NCBI RefSeq assembly: GCF_014696925.1
Contig: NZ_JACJQY010000050.1
Coordinates: 1 to 38,267, forward strand
Length of the DNA stretch: 38,267 nt
Direction of reading: 5' to 3'
Origin: Phormidium tenue FACHB-1050
Lineage (GTDB): Bacteria; Cyanobacteriota; Cyanobacteriia; Pseudanabaenales; Pseudanabaenaceae
The notes below the pieces were generated by a model that saw nothing but the letters and a program-made list of their open reading frames with translations, had not been told where the DNA came from and made no database searches. Position numbers and translations under genes: made by a program. This document shows, piece after piece, positions 27,630 through 35,330 of this stretch (position 1 is the stretch's first letter; each line of letters starts with the position of its first letter).

Positions 27630-27916
27630 TATTCAAAAGTCCAAATCGCCCACCCTTTGGAAATAACCGTAATTACATAAGCTGAGGAAAGTCGGCTAGT
27701 GATTTTTTGGACTTCAGCCCAGTCAAAACTAGTGCGAAATAGACTATAGGTAAAGCCGTTATAAGCGATCGCCGCTACGGGTTTATCCAAATCTTCAACT
27801 TTAATATGGTGATAGCGAATTTCCGCAGGCACAATTACAAAGTTTGTTGTTTTCCCTCCCAACCGAAATAGCTCATCTTCATCTAAAGTATCGTTTTCAT
27901 TTTTGTAGTCGTTCAT
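27626..27916 (-). CDS. Small conserved-looking protein of unknown function, 96 aa
   Basis: I do not recognise a named domain. The protein is soluble with an acidic N-terminus (MNDYKNENDTLDEDELFRLG), then KTTNFVIVPAEIRYHHIKVE and mixed strand/helix sequence (AAIAYNGFTYSLFR, AYVITVISKGWAIWTFEY) with many aromatics. No signal peptide or membrane helix. ATG start. The last codons overlap the stop of the convergent ATPase gene (shared 27626-27629), leaving no room for a terminator between them. The composition is that of a real gene rather than a shadow frame. Confidence 0.65.
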   Translation of the reverse strand: MNDYKNENDTLDEDELFRLGGKTTNFVIVPAEIRYHHIKVEDLDKPVAAIAYNGFTYSLFRTSFDWAEVQKITSRLSSAYVITVISKGWAIWTFEY

Positions 27917-28000
27917 AAAAGCATCTAGCGGCTTAAAAATATTCTCTTACTTTAACTTACTGTACTTTGTACTGAGATATAGCTGTCACCACCAGTATTA

Positions 28001-28281
28001 ACTCATGTTATAGCTACCGTCGATTGTGCTAGTACAAAATCAAAACCCAAGAAGAGAATGGCGGCGCTTCGCGCCGCCATTCTCTTCTTGGGTTTTATGT
28101 CCTCATACACTTGGCGACAGCTATACATAGAACTCTGATGATGAATCTCTTGCTGCTAGCAAAGCAGGGCAACCACGGGGGGATTGCCCCTACTCCAATA
28201 ATTTAGATTTTGTAGGGGCTACGCCCCCGTGCCAGCCCTTGATTTCTATTATCGCAGGCATTCCTTCCATATAATATCAGT
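28001..28281. mobile_element. Family-T element (copy C) interrupted by a family-A element
   Basis: Read on the minus strand from 28281 it starts ACTGATATTATATGGAAGGA and continues with the GGCACGGGGG and TAGCCCCTAC interior of copy A. The other end is split: ACTCATGTTA (28001-28010), then the family-A insert, then CATAGAACTCTGATGATGAA (from 28126). Taking out the insert and one TA gives a 37-bp stretch matching the copy A end at 30 positions. A solo family-A-like end lies just before at 27978. The gap 27917-28334 has no gene. Confidence 0.8.
28009..28125. mobile_element. Family-A hairpin element with TA target duplication
   Basis: TA at 28009-28010 and 28124-28125 flank a 113-bp element with ends TAGCTACCGTCG and TAGCTGTCGCCA (minus strand). 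The centre is a perfect 55-nt hairpin (28042-28096), outer stem AAAACCCAAG, middle AAGAGAAT, core GGCGGCGC around TTC. The TA duplication is shown by comparison with intact family-T ends. Confidence 0.88.
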
Positions 28282-28284
28282 ATT

Positions 28285-28333
28285 ACCCCAAAAGCGTGAG
28301 GTGTTGCCCTGCTCTGCCTCATGCTTTTGGGGT
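28285..28333. repeat. Hairpin at the 3' end of the membrane-protein gene
   Basis: ACCCCAAAAGCGTGAGG (28285-28301) pairs with CCTCATGCTTTTGGGGT (28317-28333) with one G-T. The minus-strand stop codon at 28335-28337 is two bases away, so this is a plausible terminator for that gene, although no U-tract follows. Confidence 0.65.
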
Positions 28334-28334
28334 T

Positions 28335-29174
28335 TTATGGAAGATCTGAAGTGAATTCTTGTAATTCTGTCATCGCTTTCTGGACATCGATCGCAATTTG
28401 CAAAGTCGTATCAAAAATACGTCCATATTCCTTAGCTCGATTATTGATCTGGATCGCTTCAAAAGCATTTAAATCAATATCAAAGCGATCAGGATGAAAA
28501 TCGGGATGCTCCCGTAAAATTCGTTCAGTTTTGAGGGCGCGGACAATGTCATTGCGAGTCATTCTTAAGGCTGCGATCGCGGATTCCCTAGACTCTAATT
28601 TGATTGGATTGCCTGCATCTTGTAATTGATCAAATACATCAATGTCACGGATCGTCTTATTGCATTTGTCAACTTCCGTAAATAGGCGCAAAATAACTTT
28701 GGGAATCCCTTTTTGGCGATGTAAATTTTTTGACATTCGCCATTGCTGCATAATTAATCTTGTGAGCAATAAAGCAATAATTCCGCTAACGATCGCCAAG
28801 CCAAGGTATAGCAAAATCATCCCTAATGGCGCTCCTATCAGAACATAAAGCGAATAAATAGCTGCACCTAAAGCCACACAAAAGAAAAGTACAGTTACTT
28901 CCACAAATTCGATCGCTAAACTCAATGCCCCCAATAGCAAACTAATCAAAAATATCATTCCCGCAATTCGTAGCGGCGGCAAAAAGATACTAGCAAAGGA
29001 GATAAAGTTAATCGCGGTAACCCCTAAGGCGATCGCGCGTTGGATTTTGATCTGTCGTGAAGTCAACTGTAGTGATGGCAAAATCTGTTGGCGATCGAAA
29101 CCTGTCAATTCCAATAGCTCTGCTTCCGAAATCAATAACCTTTCTAAATCGGTTCTCATACTTGTCGCCGCCAT
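28335..29174 (-). CDS. Membrane protein of unknown function with four central helices
   Basis: About 279 aa. An N-terminal cytoplasmic helix (MRTDLERLLISEAELLELTG) is followed by about four membrane segments (residues about 45-140: AIALGVTAINFISFASIFL, IAGMIFLISLLLGALSLAI, VTVLFFCVALGAAIYSLYVL, GMILLYLGLAIVSGIIALLL) and a long charged helical C-terminal part (about 150-279). No recognised domain. The ATG at 29174 (or 29159) is chosen; a longer frame opens with a GTG at 29276 that lies in a repeat shared with ccaR and passes through another hairpin, so the extra 34 residues are unlikely. Same strand as the DUF3386 gene upstream, with hairpins between. Confidence 0.65.
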   Translation of the reverse strand: MAATSMRTDLERLLISEAELLELTGFDRQQILPSLQLTSRQIKIQRAIALGVTAINFISFASIFLPPLRIAGMIFLISLLLGALSLAIEFVEVTVLFFCVALGAAIYSLYVLIGAPLGMILLYLGLAIVSGIIALLLTRLIMQQWRMSKNLHRQKGIPKVILRLFTEVDKCNKTIRDIDVFDQLQDAGNPIKLESRESAIAALRMTRNDIVRALKTERILREHPDFHPDRFDIDLNAFEAIQINNRAKEYGRIFDTTLQIAIDVQKAMTELQEFTSDLP

Positions 29175-29224
29175 CAATTTTGTGAAGACTGGCAAGGGAC
29201 TTAAGCCCCTTGTTCTTTGTTGTG

Positions 29225-29290
29225 AATAACTTTGCCTTGCAAAGTTATTACAGCAATTTCCGATCAAACAAACCACAAGAGATTGTGGTT
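29225..29290. repeat. Two hairpins and a 29-bp sequence shared with the ccaR 3' end
   Basis: AATAACTTTGC / GCAAAGTTATT (29225-29249) and AACCACAA / TTGTGGTT (29271-29290) are hairpins downstream of the DUF3386 gene; on the minus strand the second is followed by TGTTTGAT and may be its terminator. ACAGCAATTTCCGATCAAAC and the next 9 bases (29250-29278) match 20675-20703 with one mismatch. Confidence 0.75.
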
Positions 29291-29327
29291 CGGTTTACAG
29301 CGCTTTGCGCTGCAACCCGAACACACT

Positions 29328-30044
29328 CTAGCCGAGTAGCTGAATATCACTAAAGATAATTTCGTAGTTTTTGGTTTGACCTTGCTCGTTAGATTGCACG
29401 ATTTGTTTGGACATCACATAGTAATTACCAAGCTTTTCGTAGATATCTTCAAAACGAGCTTGACGCACGATTTCATCATTCATTGGATTGCGGAACACCG
29501 CAGTATAAAGAGATGAAATATAACCTTCGCCAGTATCCAAGTGACCAAGGTGATTAATTACAAATCCAATCCGTCCCATTACACGGCTGACCATTGAGAT
29601 CTCTTTGCCACGGACTTTGTAGTTTGATCCCATTGAGTCACCAGTAACCAAGATTTCTACGGCTCCCGACTCATCGGTTGCGCCAAGGTTAAAGGATGAT
29701 TTGCCGTGGGCTTCGTCAAAGGTTTTGCGCTTGCGATGGGTCACCACATCGCGCAGTTGGTTATATAGCCATTCTTGACCTTCATCCACAGAAACTGTCT
29801 TTTCTTCGCCACTAGGGGTGCGGGTGGTGCGTTCAATCAGTTGTGGTTCGTCCATGCTTACTTCAACGGTCAAGTCTGGCGCAATCTTTGCCTTGCCAGT
29901 ACGGGCTACGCCATCGATCGCTACGGATACATTGGCAGTTAAGCCTGGAAAATTATGATCCCATGTATAGCGATTTTCGTAAGCAGCCTGAAATAGGTCA
30001 CGGGCGCTAGTATCAGATTGAGTATTAGGTGCTGCTGTAACCAT
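29328..30044 (-). CDS. DUF3386 family protein
   Basis: The protein has 238 aa. The N-terminal RDLFQAAYENRYTWDHNFPG and the rest (VVTHRKRKTFDEAHGKSSF, YKVRGKEISMVSRVMGRIGF, KNYEIIFSDIQLLG) match what I know of the cyanobacterial and plastid DUF3386 family. No signal peptide or membrane helix; predominantly beta. Function is not established for the family. ATG start directly after an A/T-rich leader. Its 3' side carries two hairpins before the next minus-strand gene. Confidence 0.8.
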   Translation of the reverse strand: MVTAAPNTQSDTSARDLFQAAYENRYTWDHNFPGLTANVSVAIDGVARTGKAKIAPDLTVEVSMDEPQLIERTTRTPSGEEKTVSVDEGQEWLYNQLRDVVTHRKRKTFDEAHGKSSFNLGATDESGAVEILVTGDSMGSNYKVRGKEISMVSRVMGRIGFVINHLGHLDTGEGYISSLYTAVFRNPMNDEIVRQARFEDIYEKLGNYYVMSKQIVQSNEQGQTKNYEIIFSDIQLLG

Positions 30045-30118
30045 TTTTTGTTAAAGGTATTAAGGATTTTTATATTTTGATTGCATAGCTAATATAGCAA
30101 TCTCAGCTATACAATCAT

Positions 30119-30164
30119 CAAAAAAATGTAGTGGCAATTCATGAATTGCCACTACATTTTTTTG
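30119..30164. repeat. 46-bp perfect palindrome
   Basis: CAAAAAAATGTAGTGGCAAT and its exact complement around TCATGA. It is directly followed (no gap) by the inverted-repeat element at 30165. It lies upstream of the DUF3386 gene. Confidence 0.85.
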
Positions 30165-30270
30165 AGATATACTCCCTTTCCAGCGAAGAAATAGACATAT
30201 AAAACCAAGAAATAGCGTTGCGGGGCGAAGCCCCGCAACGCTATTTCTTGACTGGGAAGGGAGTATATCT
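30165..30270. mobile_element. 106-bp inverted-repeat element with inner hairpin, touching the DUF3352 stop
   Basis: The ends AGATATACTCCCTTTCCAG (30165-30183) and CTGGGAAGGGAGTATATCT (30252-30270) pair with one mismatch. Inside is a 45-nt perfect hairpin (30206-30250) with arms CAAGAAATAGCGTTGCGGGG plus C around GAA. The stop codon of the minus-strand gene (30269-30271) overlaps the element's last bases. Confidence 0.8.
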
Positions 30271-31987
30271 AATTACCAGGGGTGGGCTTCAGCGTAAATA
30301 AGAAATCTAGGCGGGTAGTTTTGGCATCGACATTGGTGGAAGTTACGGCAATGCCGTTAATGGCATCAAGCACAGACCGAATTTCGGTAAAACTAGGATT
30401 AGATTTGACTTCAGGTGGCAAGAGGCGATCGGCAAGGGAAAGCGCCGTAGTCATATTCAGATAGAAATAGCCGCCATTGGATTTAGGAATGTCGGTAGTG
30501 AGAATTTTGAAAGAACTACTTTGTGGCAAATTATTAGCAGGAGTCGGCACAAATGTATCGGCAAGATCGCCCATAGACCAGAACACAAAGTTATTATCTA
30601 ACGTGCCGCGTGTTGCCACATTGGTATTGCCGATCGCCCAAGTAATCACCGATTTATCACCAATTTGCTTGGGTTTGAGATCAACTCCTTTCGGCAGTAA
30701 CCCGCCAGAATTTGTTTGGGCAACCTTATCAATTTTGTCAAGGGCTGTCTTAGCAGCATTTTGATCGCTGGCTTGAGCGATCGCCACAAATCCAAACCCT
30801 GGATTCGCTAAGATCCCTTGATTATTAGGAATAGCAGCGATCGCAAATTCACCATTCATCCATTTAAGAATATCCTGATCGAGATCGAGTTTAGTACTAT
30901 CCTTTACGGCTTTACGAATCTGCTCAATCAGTTGTGCGGAACTGGAGTTACCCTTGGCTTGGGCAACTAGCGATTGCCATGACTGATAGAGATTTACGCC
31001 CGAAACTAATAAAAAGGTTTCCTGTGGTAAGAGATTGAGAACCTTGGCTTCGTTATTGGCAAGGGGATTAGAATTATCATTTTTGAGATAGGTATTAATC
31101 TCAAACCGCAAGCCTTCTTTCTGCGTACCACCCGTCAAAGTCATGGCATCTAGCTCTCGCTTTGACTGTGCGATCGCTGCTTCGTTGAGATTGAGATTAG
31201 CTTGAGAGCCAATAAACTCAAGGGCAACTTCCCCATCGAGATAAACTTGCACTAATGGCTCAACCAGTTTAGTTTGATTGGTTGCCCCATAAATCTTGGC
31301 AAAGATCGGTTTCTTGGCAAGGGATGGATTGCTGCCTTTGTAGGTATCGATCGCCTGTTGGATCAATTTTGGGCTAGTGGCGATCGCCACATACTGTCCA
31401 CCAATGTCTGCCGTCACCACACTGTTGTTTGGGTCGCGTGTGGGTGACTCGTAATAGGTGACATCCTTATATTGCTTAGCGGTAAATTTTGCCCCTTGTT
31501 GGGCTAAGGCTTCACGGTATTTTGACAAAAAAGCATCGGACTTGCTGCGATCGCGGGTTGGGGCAATCACTAAAGTTGCCGCAGGTGCTTGTGGCTGCGC
31601 CGCATTTGGGACAAGCGCCGTAATGATATAACCCTCTAACCAAGGCTGCACATCGCGACTATATTCAGTTTTGCTCTGGACTAGCAACGAATTTAACGGA
31701 GACTTAGTAATACTTTCACTGATCAGCTTTTGGGAGGCGGGTGTGCCAAATTGCGCCAGTTTATTCCAAGGCTCAACTTTGGTATTAAAAGCCATCACCA
31801 CTTGTGCTTCTTGAGGGATCGCCGCCGCCGCACCTAAAATCCCTTTAATCGCCTGTGCTTTCTGCGTAAAATAGAAATACGCACCCCCTGCTCCTGCGGC
31901 AATCACAGCCGCCCCAATGCCGATATACATCAGCATTGCTGATTGCTTTTGTTTAGCAGATTTGTTGGTTCTAGATGACTTCGACAT
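30269..31987 (-). CDS. DUF3352 domain protein, membrane-anchored
   Basis: The protein has 572 aa. A Lys/Ser/Thr-rich N-tail precedes one membrane helix (about 16-40: LMYIGIGAAVIAAGAGGAYF), then a long extracytoplasmic DUF3352-type region (AAAIPQEAQVVMAFNTKVEP, LEFIGSQANLNLNEAAIAQS, FEINTYLKNDNSNPLANNEA). Members are lipid- or membrane-attached proteins of unknown role, common in cyanobacteria. The TAG stop is partly formed by the edge of an inverted-repeat element (30165-30270), so the C-terminus TLKPTPGN may be changed from the ancestral one. ATG start; no strong ribosome site is visible. Confidence 0.8.
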   Translation of the reverse strand: MSKSSRTNKSAKQKQSAMLMYIGIGAAVIAAGAGGAYFYFTQKAQAIKGILGAAAAIPQEAQVVMAFNTKVEPWNKLAQFGTPASQKLISESITKSPLNSLLVQSKTEYSRDVQPWLEGYIITALVPNAAQPQAPAATLVIAPTRDRSKSDAFLSKYREALAQQGAKFTAKQYKDVTYYESPTRDPNNSVVTADIGGQYVAIATSPKLIQQAIDTYKGSNPSLAKKPIFAKIYGATNQTKLVEPLVQVYLDGEVALEFIGSQANLNLNEAAIAQSKRELDAMTLTGGTQKEGLRFEINTYLKNDNSNPLANNEAKVLNLLPQETFLLVSGVNLYQSWQSLVAQAKGNSSSAQLIEQIRKAVKDSTKLDLDQDILKWMNGEFAIAAIPNNQGILANPGFGFVAIAQASDQNAAKTALDKIDKVAQTNSGGLLPKGVDLKPKQIGDKSVITWAIGNTNVATRGTLDNNFVFWSMGDLADTFVPTPANNLPQSSSFKILTTDIPKSNGGYFYLNMTTALSLADRLLPPEVKSNPSFTEIRSVLDAINGIAVTSTNVDAKTTRLDFLFTLKPTPGN

Positions 31988-32116
31988 GGGTATGGAATAA
32001 ACCTAAAAGTTGTAAGATGTTAAGCTCCAAGTCTCAATCAAGATACTACAGAATCGGACACAAATCGTCAGAGTACTAATCGCTACATATATATAGTGGC
32101 ATAATTGAAACCCAGT

Positions 32117-32161
32117 GCTAAAACCTATGATGCACGCTGTGCGTGCGTCATGGGTTTTAGC
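32117..32161. repeat. Imperfect hairpin upstream of the DUF3352 gene
   Basis: GCTAAAACCTATGATGCACGC and its near-complement (two mismatches) around TGT. It is the first of three hairpin elements in the gene-free stretch 31988-32688. Confidence 0.7.
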
Positions 32162-32186
32162 GTTTTCTATTAATCGCCTAGCTACC

Positions 32187-32302
32187 TATAGCAAAAAAAG
32201 AGTTAGCTAGTACAACCCAAAACCCAAGAATCGAGTGGCGGCGCGAAGTGCCGCCACTCGATTCTTGGGTTTTGGGTCCTAAGCAAAACTTGCTTTGCTA
32301 TA
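32187..32302. mobile_element. Family-B hairpin element
   Basis: The ends TATAGCAAAAAAAGAG and, on the minus strand, TATAGCAAAGCAAGTTTTGC. The central hairpin (32216-32276) contains a 55-nt unit differing by one base (AAGTG for AAGCG) from that at 15409-15463; that change unpairs one position of the core. Confidence 0.85.
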
Positions 32303-32418
32303 TGTAGCTGTCGCCATTCTTGTTAGGACATAAAACCGAAATAGTGTGAGGCGGCGCGAAGCGCCGCCTCACACTATTTCGGTTTTGATTTGTCCTGATA
32401 CAGGTGGCGATAGCTATA
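32303..32418. mobile_element. Family-A hairpin element, abutting the family-B element
   Basis: The ends TAGCTGTCGCCATTCTTG (32305) and TAGCTATCGCCACCTGTA (minus strand, from 32416). The perfect 55-nt hairpin at 32332-32386 shares its middle stem AATAGTGTGA with the hairpin at 19704-19748 but has GAA rather than TTC in the loop. Confidence 0.85.
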
Positions 32419-32500
32419 AAAACAATTTCTGATAAAAATCTGTCTTTGGTATATTTTTACCAAAATTGCTGTGTTTTTTCAATTCTTGTAATGCTAAGCG

Positions 32501-32560
32501 ATTTGATAATGAGAATTGCCAAATGAAACCTCAAAAATCGACTTGATAATGAGAATTACT
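32501..32560 (+). promoter_or_regulatory. Two Fur-box-like repeats upstream of the PatA-like gene
   Basis: TTGATAATGAGAATT occurs at 32503-32517 and again at 32543-32557, preceded by CGAT or CGAC. The GATAATGAGAAT unit resembles the 6-mer arrays of ferric uptake regulator (Fur) boxes. They lie about 130-190 bp before the ATG at 32689. A T-rich inverted repeat (GAAAAAAAGCTTTT with AAAAGCAGCTTTTTTTC, about 32586-32640) lies between and could be an attenuator; this is tentative. Confidence 0.4.
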
Positions 32561-32688
32561 GTATTCTTTTGAATATAGTTTTATCGAAAAAAAGCTTTTA
32601 ATAGCAAGCTCATCTTGTTTTTGAAAAGCAGCTTTTTTTCTATCCTTGAAACTAGATAGCTCAATTTCATAGGACGTATAGATGACAC

Positions 32689-33936
32689 ATGGATACAGAT
32701 AATCTAGCCGTTTATAGCCTTGTTGAACAGTTACGTGGCTATGGTCGCAAGCAGTTTACTGGCAAGCTGGAACTTCATAGTGTCAAAGATTACAAATGGA
32801 GTATCTACTACTGTCATGGAAGGCTGGTGTGGGCTTCGGGGGGAGCGCATAATTATCGCCGTTGGCGAAGACTAATGGGCCAGTATAAACTACAGATAGA
32901 CTTCAATAAAATTTCTTTTCGCACTATAGATGAGATTCGACTTTGGGACTATCAAGTATTGGTAATCCTGATGAAACGCATGGTTTTAACCCGTGAGCAA
33001 ATTACACCGATTATTGAAGGGTTTGTTCAGGAGGTATTGTTTGACATTATCCAATGTGCGGCTAATGAAAAGATCAACTATTACTGTGATTTTGAAGATG
33101 AGATTACCCCTGTGATTGCATTGATCCATGCGGAACATGCAATTGACCAAGCTCACCAAGAATGGTTAACATGGCGCAAAGCGGGAATTGCAGATTTTTC
33201 ACCCAATCTTGCACCTTGGATTAAGCGCCCATCACAACTTAAGGAAGAAGCGTCCGAACTCACTTATAAAACTTTGATTACAATCCTTGATGGGAGGCGA
33301 TCGCTGCGGGAGTTAGCGACATGGATGAAGAAAGACCTGCTTAACCTCGTACAGTCATTGATGGCATATTATCATCGCGGTATGGTCGGGTTAGTGGAAG
33401 TTCAGGATATCGAATCTCCGATTGCGGCTCTTTCTCTAAGTGCGACAAGAAATGAATCAGCCCAGTTGTCAGAGAGTAGCCCACCTCAGAAAAAAATCGA
33501 CCTGATGGCTCGCCCTCTTATTGCCTGTGTCGATGACAGCAATCAAGTATGTGCAACTATCGAACAGATAGTTACAGTCTTTGGATTTGGGTTTCTAGGG
33601 ATTCGGGATTCTATTAATGTATTGCCATTATTAGTGGAAATGAGACCAGAGATGATTATTTTAGATTTGGTGATGCCGATTGTTGGTGGTTATGAACTCT
33701 GCACGCAAATTCGCCGCATACCAGAGTTTAAAGATACGCCTATCTTGATTTTGACTAGCAATGATACGTTGTTCGATCGCCTGAGATCTAAATTTGTTGG
33801 TGCTACGGCTTTTATATCCAAAACTGCGGGTAATGAAAAGATTGGCGAACAAATCCAGAAATATTTAATTCCTTCTAACAATGAGAACAAAGAACCTTCA
33901 CCCATTAATTTAAATTCGTCAGAAACTTCTAGTTAG
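32689..33936 (+). CDS. PatA-like response regulator (DUF4388/PATAN region plus C-terminal receiver)
   Basis: The protein has 415 aa. Residues 1-115 resemble the PATAN/DUF4388-type N-terminal region of PatA-like regulators (LRGYGRKQFTGKLELH, YYCHGRLVWASGGAHNYRRW). A helical middle (about 185-240, ILDGRRSLRELATWMKKDLL) follows, then a receiver domain (277-395) with Asp282/Asp283, phospho-acceptor Asp326 (IILDLVMP) and Lys378 in FISKTAG. There is no DNA-binding domain; PatA-type regulators act through protein contacts in motility, phototaxis or cell differentiation. No chemotaxis genes follow; the next gene, 11 bp on, is a pRiA4b ORF-3-like gene, probably co-transcribed. The ribosome site is weak. 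Confidence 0.82.
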   Translation: MDTDNLAVYSLVEQLRGYGRKQFTGKLELHSVKDYKWSIYYCHGRLVWASGGAHNYRRWRRLMGQYKLQIDFNKISFRTIDEIRLWDYQVLVILMKRMVLTREQITPIIEGFVQEVLFDIIQCAANEKINYYCDFEDEITPVIALIHAEHAIDQAHQEWLTWRKAGIADFSPNLAPWIKRPSQLKEEASELTYKTLITILDGRRSLRELATWMKKDLLNLVQSLMAYYHRGMVGLVEVQDIESPIAALSLSATRNESAQLSESSPPQKKIDLMARPLIACVDDSNQVCATIEQIVTVFGFGFLGIRDSINVLPLLVEMRPEMIILDLVMPIVGGYELCTQIRRIPEFKDTPILILTSNDTLFDRLRSKFVGATAFISKTAGNEKIGEQIQKYLIPSNNENKEPSPINLNSSETSS

Positions 33937-33947
33937 GATAGAAACCT

Positions 33948-35324
33948 ATGTTTAAGTCGTTAAGTCTCTTCCCAATTGACAATACCACCAAAGAAACTCT
34001 ATCTGACTCATCAAAACGGTTGTTAAGCCAACAGTTTTTTACAACTAATCAACCCAATGCAATTGTGCAGGATTTTGAGACGTTTATCGAGTTTCTACAA
34101 CTTCACAAAGTCGAAGTAAGCGCCAATCAACATGCGATCGCTCCAAAATATCTCACAGATCTCAATGAAAGGCTCAGTCACCCAACCAAAATCGACTTTC
34201 AGCGCCCTAGCCAAAAATCTTACCCATATATTCACGGACTCTATCTATTATTGCGAGGCTCAGCGATCGCGCAGGTACAACTAGACAAAAAGAAAAATAT
34301 ACTGCACGTTGATCCGCAAGTTCTGCAATCATGGCAGCGATTAAGCGTAATTGAGAAGTATTTTAATCTCCTTGCTACATGGATCTATTATGCCACTGAA
34401 GACATTATGGGTGATGGTAGACGGCTTATTCCTGAATGGTTTTCTGTGTTTCATAGTTGGAGAGATTTAGCTAAAGGAGATTTGAATTTTACGGATGGTT
34501 CTAAAAATAACAATTGGCTGAATTATGCGAAACTGCATAACTTGGCTTTGTTAAATCTGTTTGGATTTGTGGAATTAAAAGATGCGGAACCTCTTGCGGG
34601 TAAAGGTTGGCGGGTAACTAAGGTAAAAGCATTACCATTTGGGACAGCCATGATGGAGCTATTGGACAAAACTAATTGGAAAAAGGGAATGTTGAGTGAA
34701 TCTGGAGATGATATTTCAGATTTATTTATAGAAAAGCCATCTTCATCGCCTAAACTCGATATAGTCGTGCAGAATTTAACTCCAACAGAGATATTGCAAG
34801 AAGAATTTCAAGCGCTTGAGCTATTTCCCACATGGGAGAATAATTTACAATTGCCTGAGCCTGAAGCCCAAGATGGGATCTTTACTTTTAAAGTGTCCAT
34901 TCAAATCCATATCCAAAAATCTAAGGATAAATTTTCTACAGAAACCATATGGCGTAAGATTGCCATTCCTTCTCATCTCACACTCTATGATTTCAGTTCC
35001 GCAATTCTCAAAGCCTTTGATTTTGCAAACGATCATCTACATCAATTCATCTACAAAGATCGCCAAGGCTTCATCAAAAGCACTTATCATCCTGATACTC
35101 AATATGAAGAAGATGCCATTTTTACCGATAAAGTTTTGCTGAGAGATTGGCAAATTAATATCGGCGATCGCATTACCTATGTGTTTGATTTTGGCGACTG
35201 GTGGGAGTTTAATGTGGTCTTAGAAAGTATTGATGAACCTGATCCTAAGCTCAAAAAGGCAAAAGTAATCGATAAAAAAGGCAAGGCTCCAGAACAATAT
35301 CCTGACTATGACGATGATGAATAA
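33948..35324 (+). CDS. Protein with C-terminal pRiA4b ORF-3-like domain
   Basis: The protein has 458 aa. Residues about 310-450 match the plasmid pRiA4b ORF-3-like domain (TIWRKIAIPSHLTLYDFSSA, FANDHLHQFIYKD, ITYVFDFGDWWEFNVVLE, ending in an acidic tail YPDYDDDE). The N-terminal 300 residues are mostly helical (LTDLNERLSHPTKIDFQRPS, IEKYFNLLATWIYYATEDIM) and not recognised. The family is widespread, often near mobile DNA, with no settled function. It starts 11 bp after the PatA-like gene, so one transcript is likely; a four-palindrome cassette after the stop may terminate it. Confidence 0.78.
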   Translation: MFKSLSLFPIDNTTKETLSDSSKRLLSQQFFTTNQPNAIVQDFETFIEFLQLHKVEVSANQHAIAPKYLTDLNERLSHPTKIDFQRPSQKSYPYIHGLYLLLRGSAIAQVQLDKKKNILHVDPQVLQSWQRLSVIEKYFNLLATWIYYATEDIMGDGRRLIPEWFSVFHSWRDLAKGDLNFTDGSKNNNWLNYAKLHNLALLNLFGFVELKDAEPLAGKGWRVTKVKALPFGTAMMELLDKTNWKKGMLSESGDDISDLFIEKPSSSPKLDIVVQNLTPTEILQEEFQALELFPTWENNLQLPEPEAQDGIFTFKVSIQIHIQKSKDKFSTETIWRKIAIPSHLTLYDFSSAILKAFDFANDHLHQFIYKDRQGFIKSTYHPDTQYEEDAIFTDKVLLRDWQINIGDRITYVFDFGDWWEFNVVLESIDEPDPKLKKAKVIDKKGKAPEQYPDYDDDE

Positions 35325-35330
35325 AAATAA

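Noticed and set aside
28335-29276. Longer form of the membrane protein from a GTG at 29276
   Set aside because: The added 34 codons lie in a repeat shared with the ccaR 3' end and a hairpin; the ATG at 29174 or 29159 starts the plausible protein.
15409-32386. Treating all the GC-rich hairpins as intrinsic terminators
   Set aside because: Most lack a T-run after the stem, occur several in a row or upstream of genes, and have element-like ends; a terminator role is possible only for those next to stop codons.
33661-33905. Short frames opposite the receiver domain
   Set aside because: They are shadows of the well-supported PatA-like gene, with no family resemblance.
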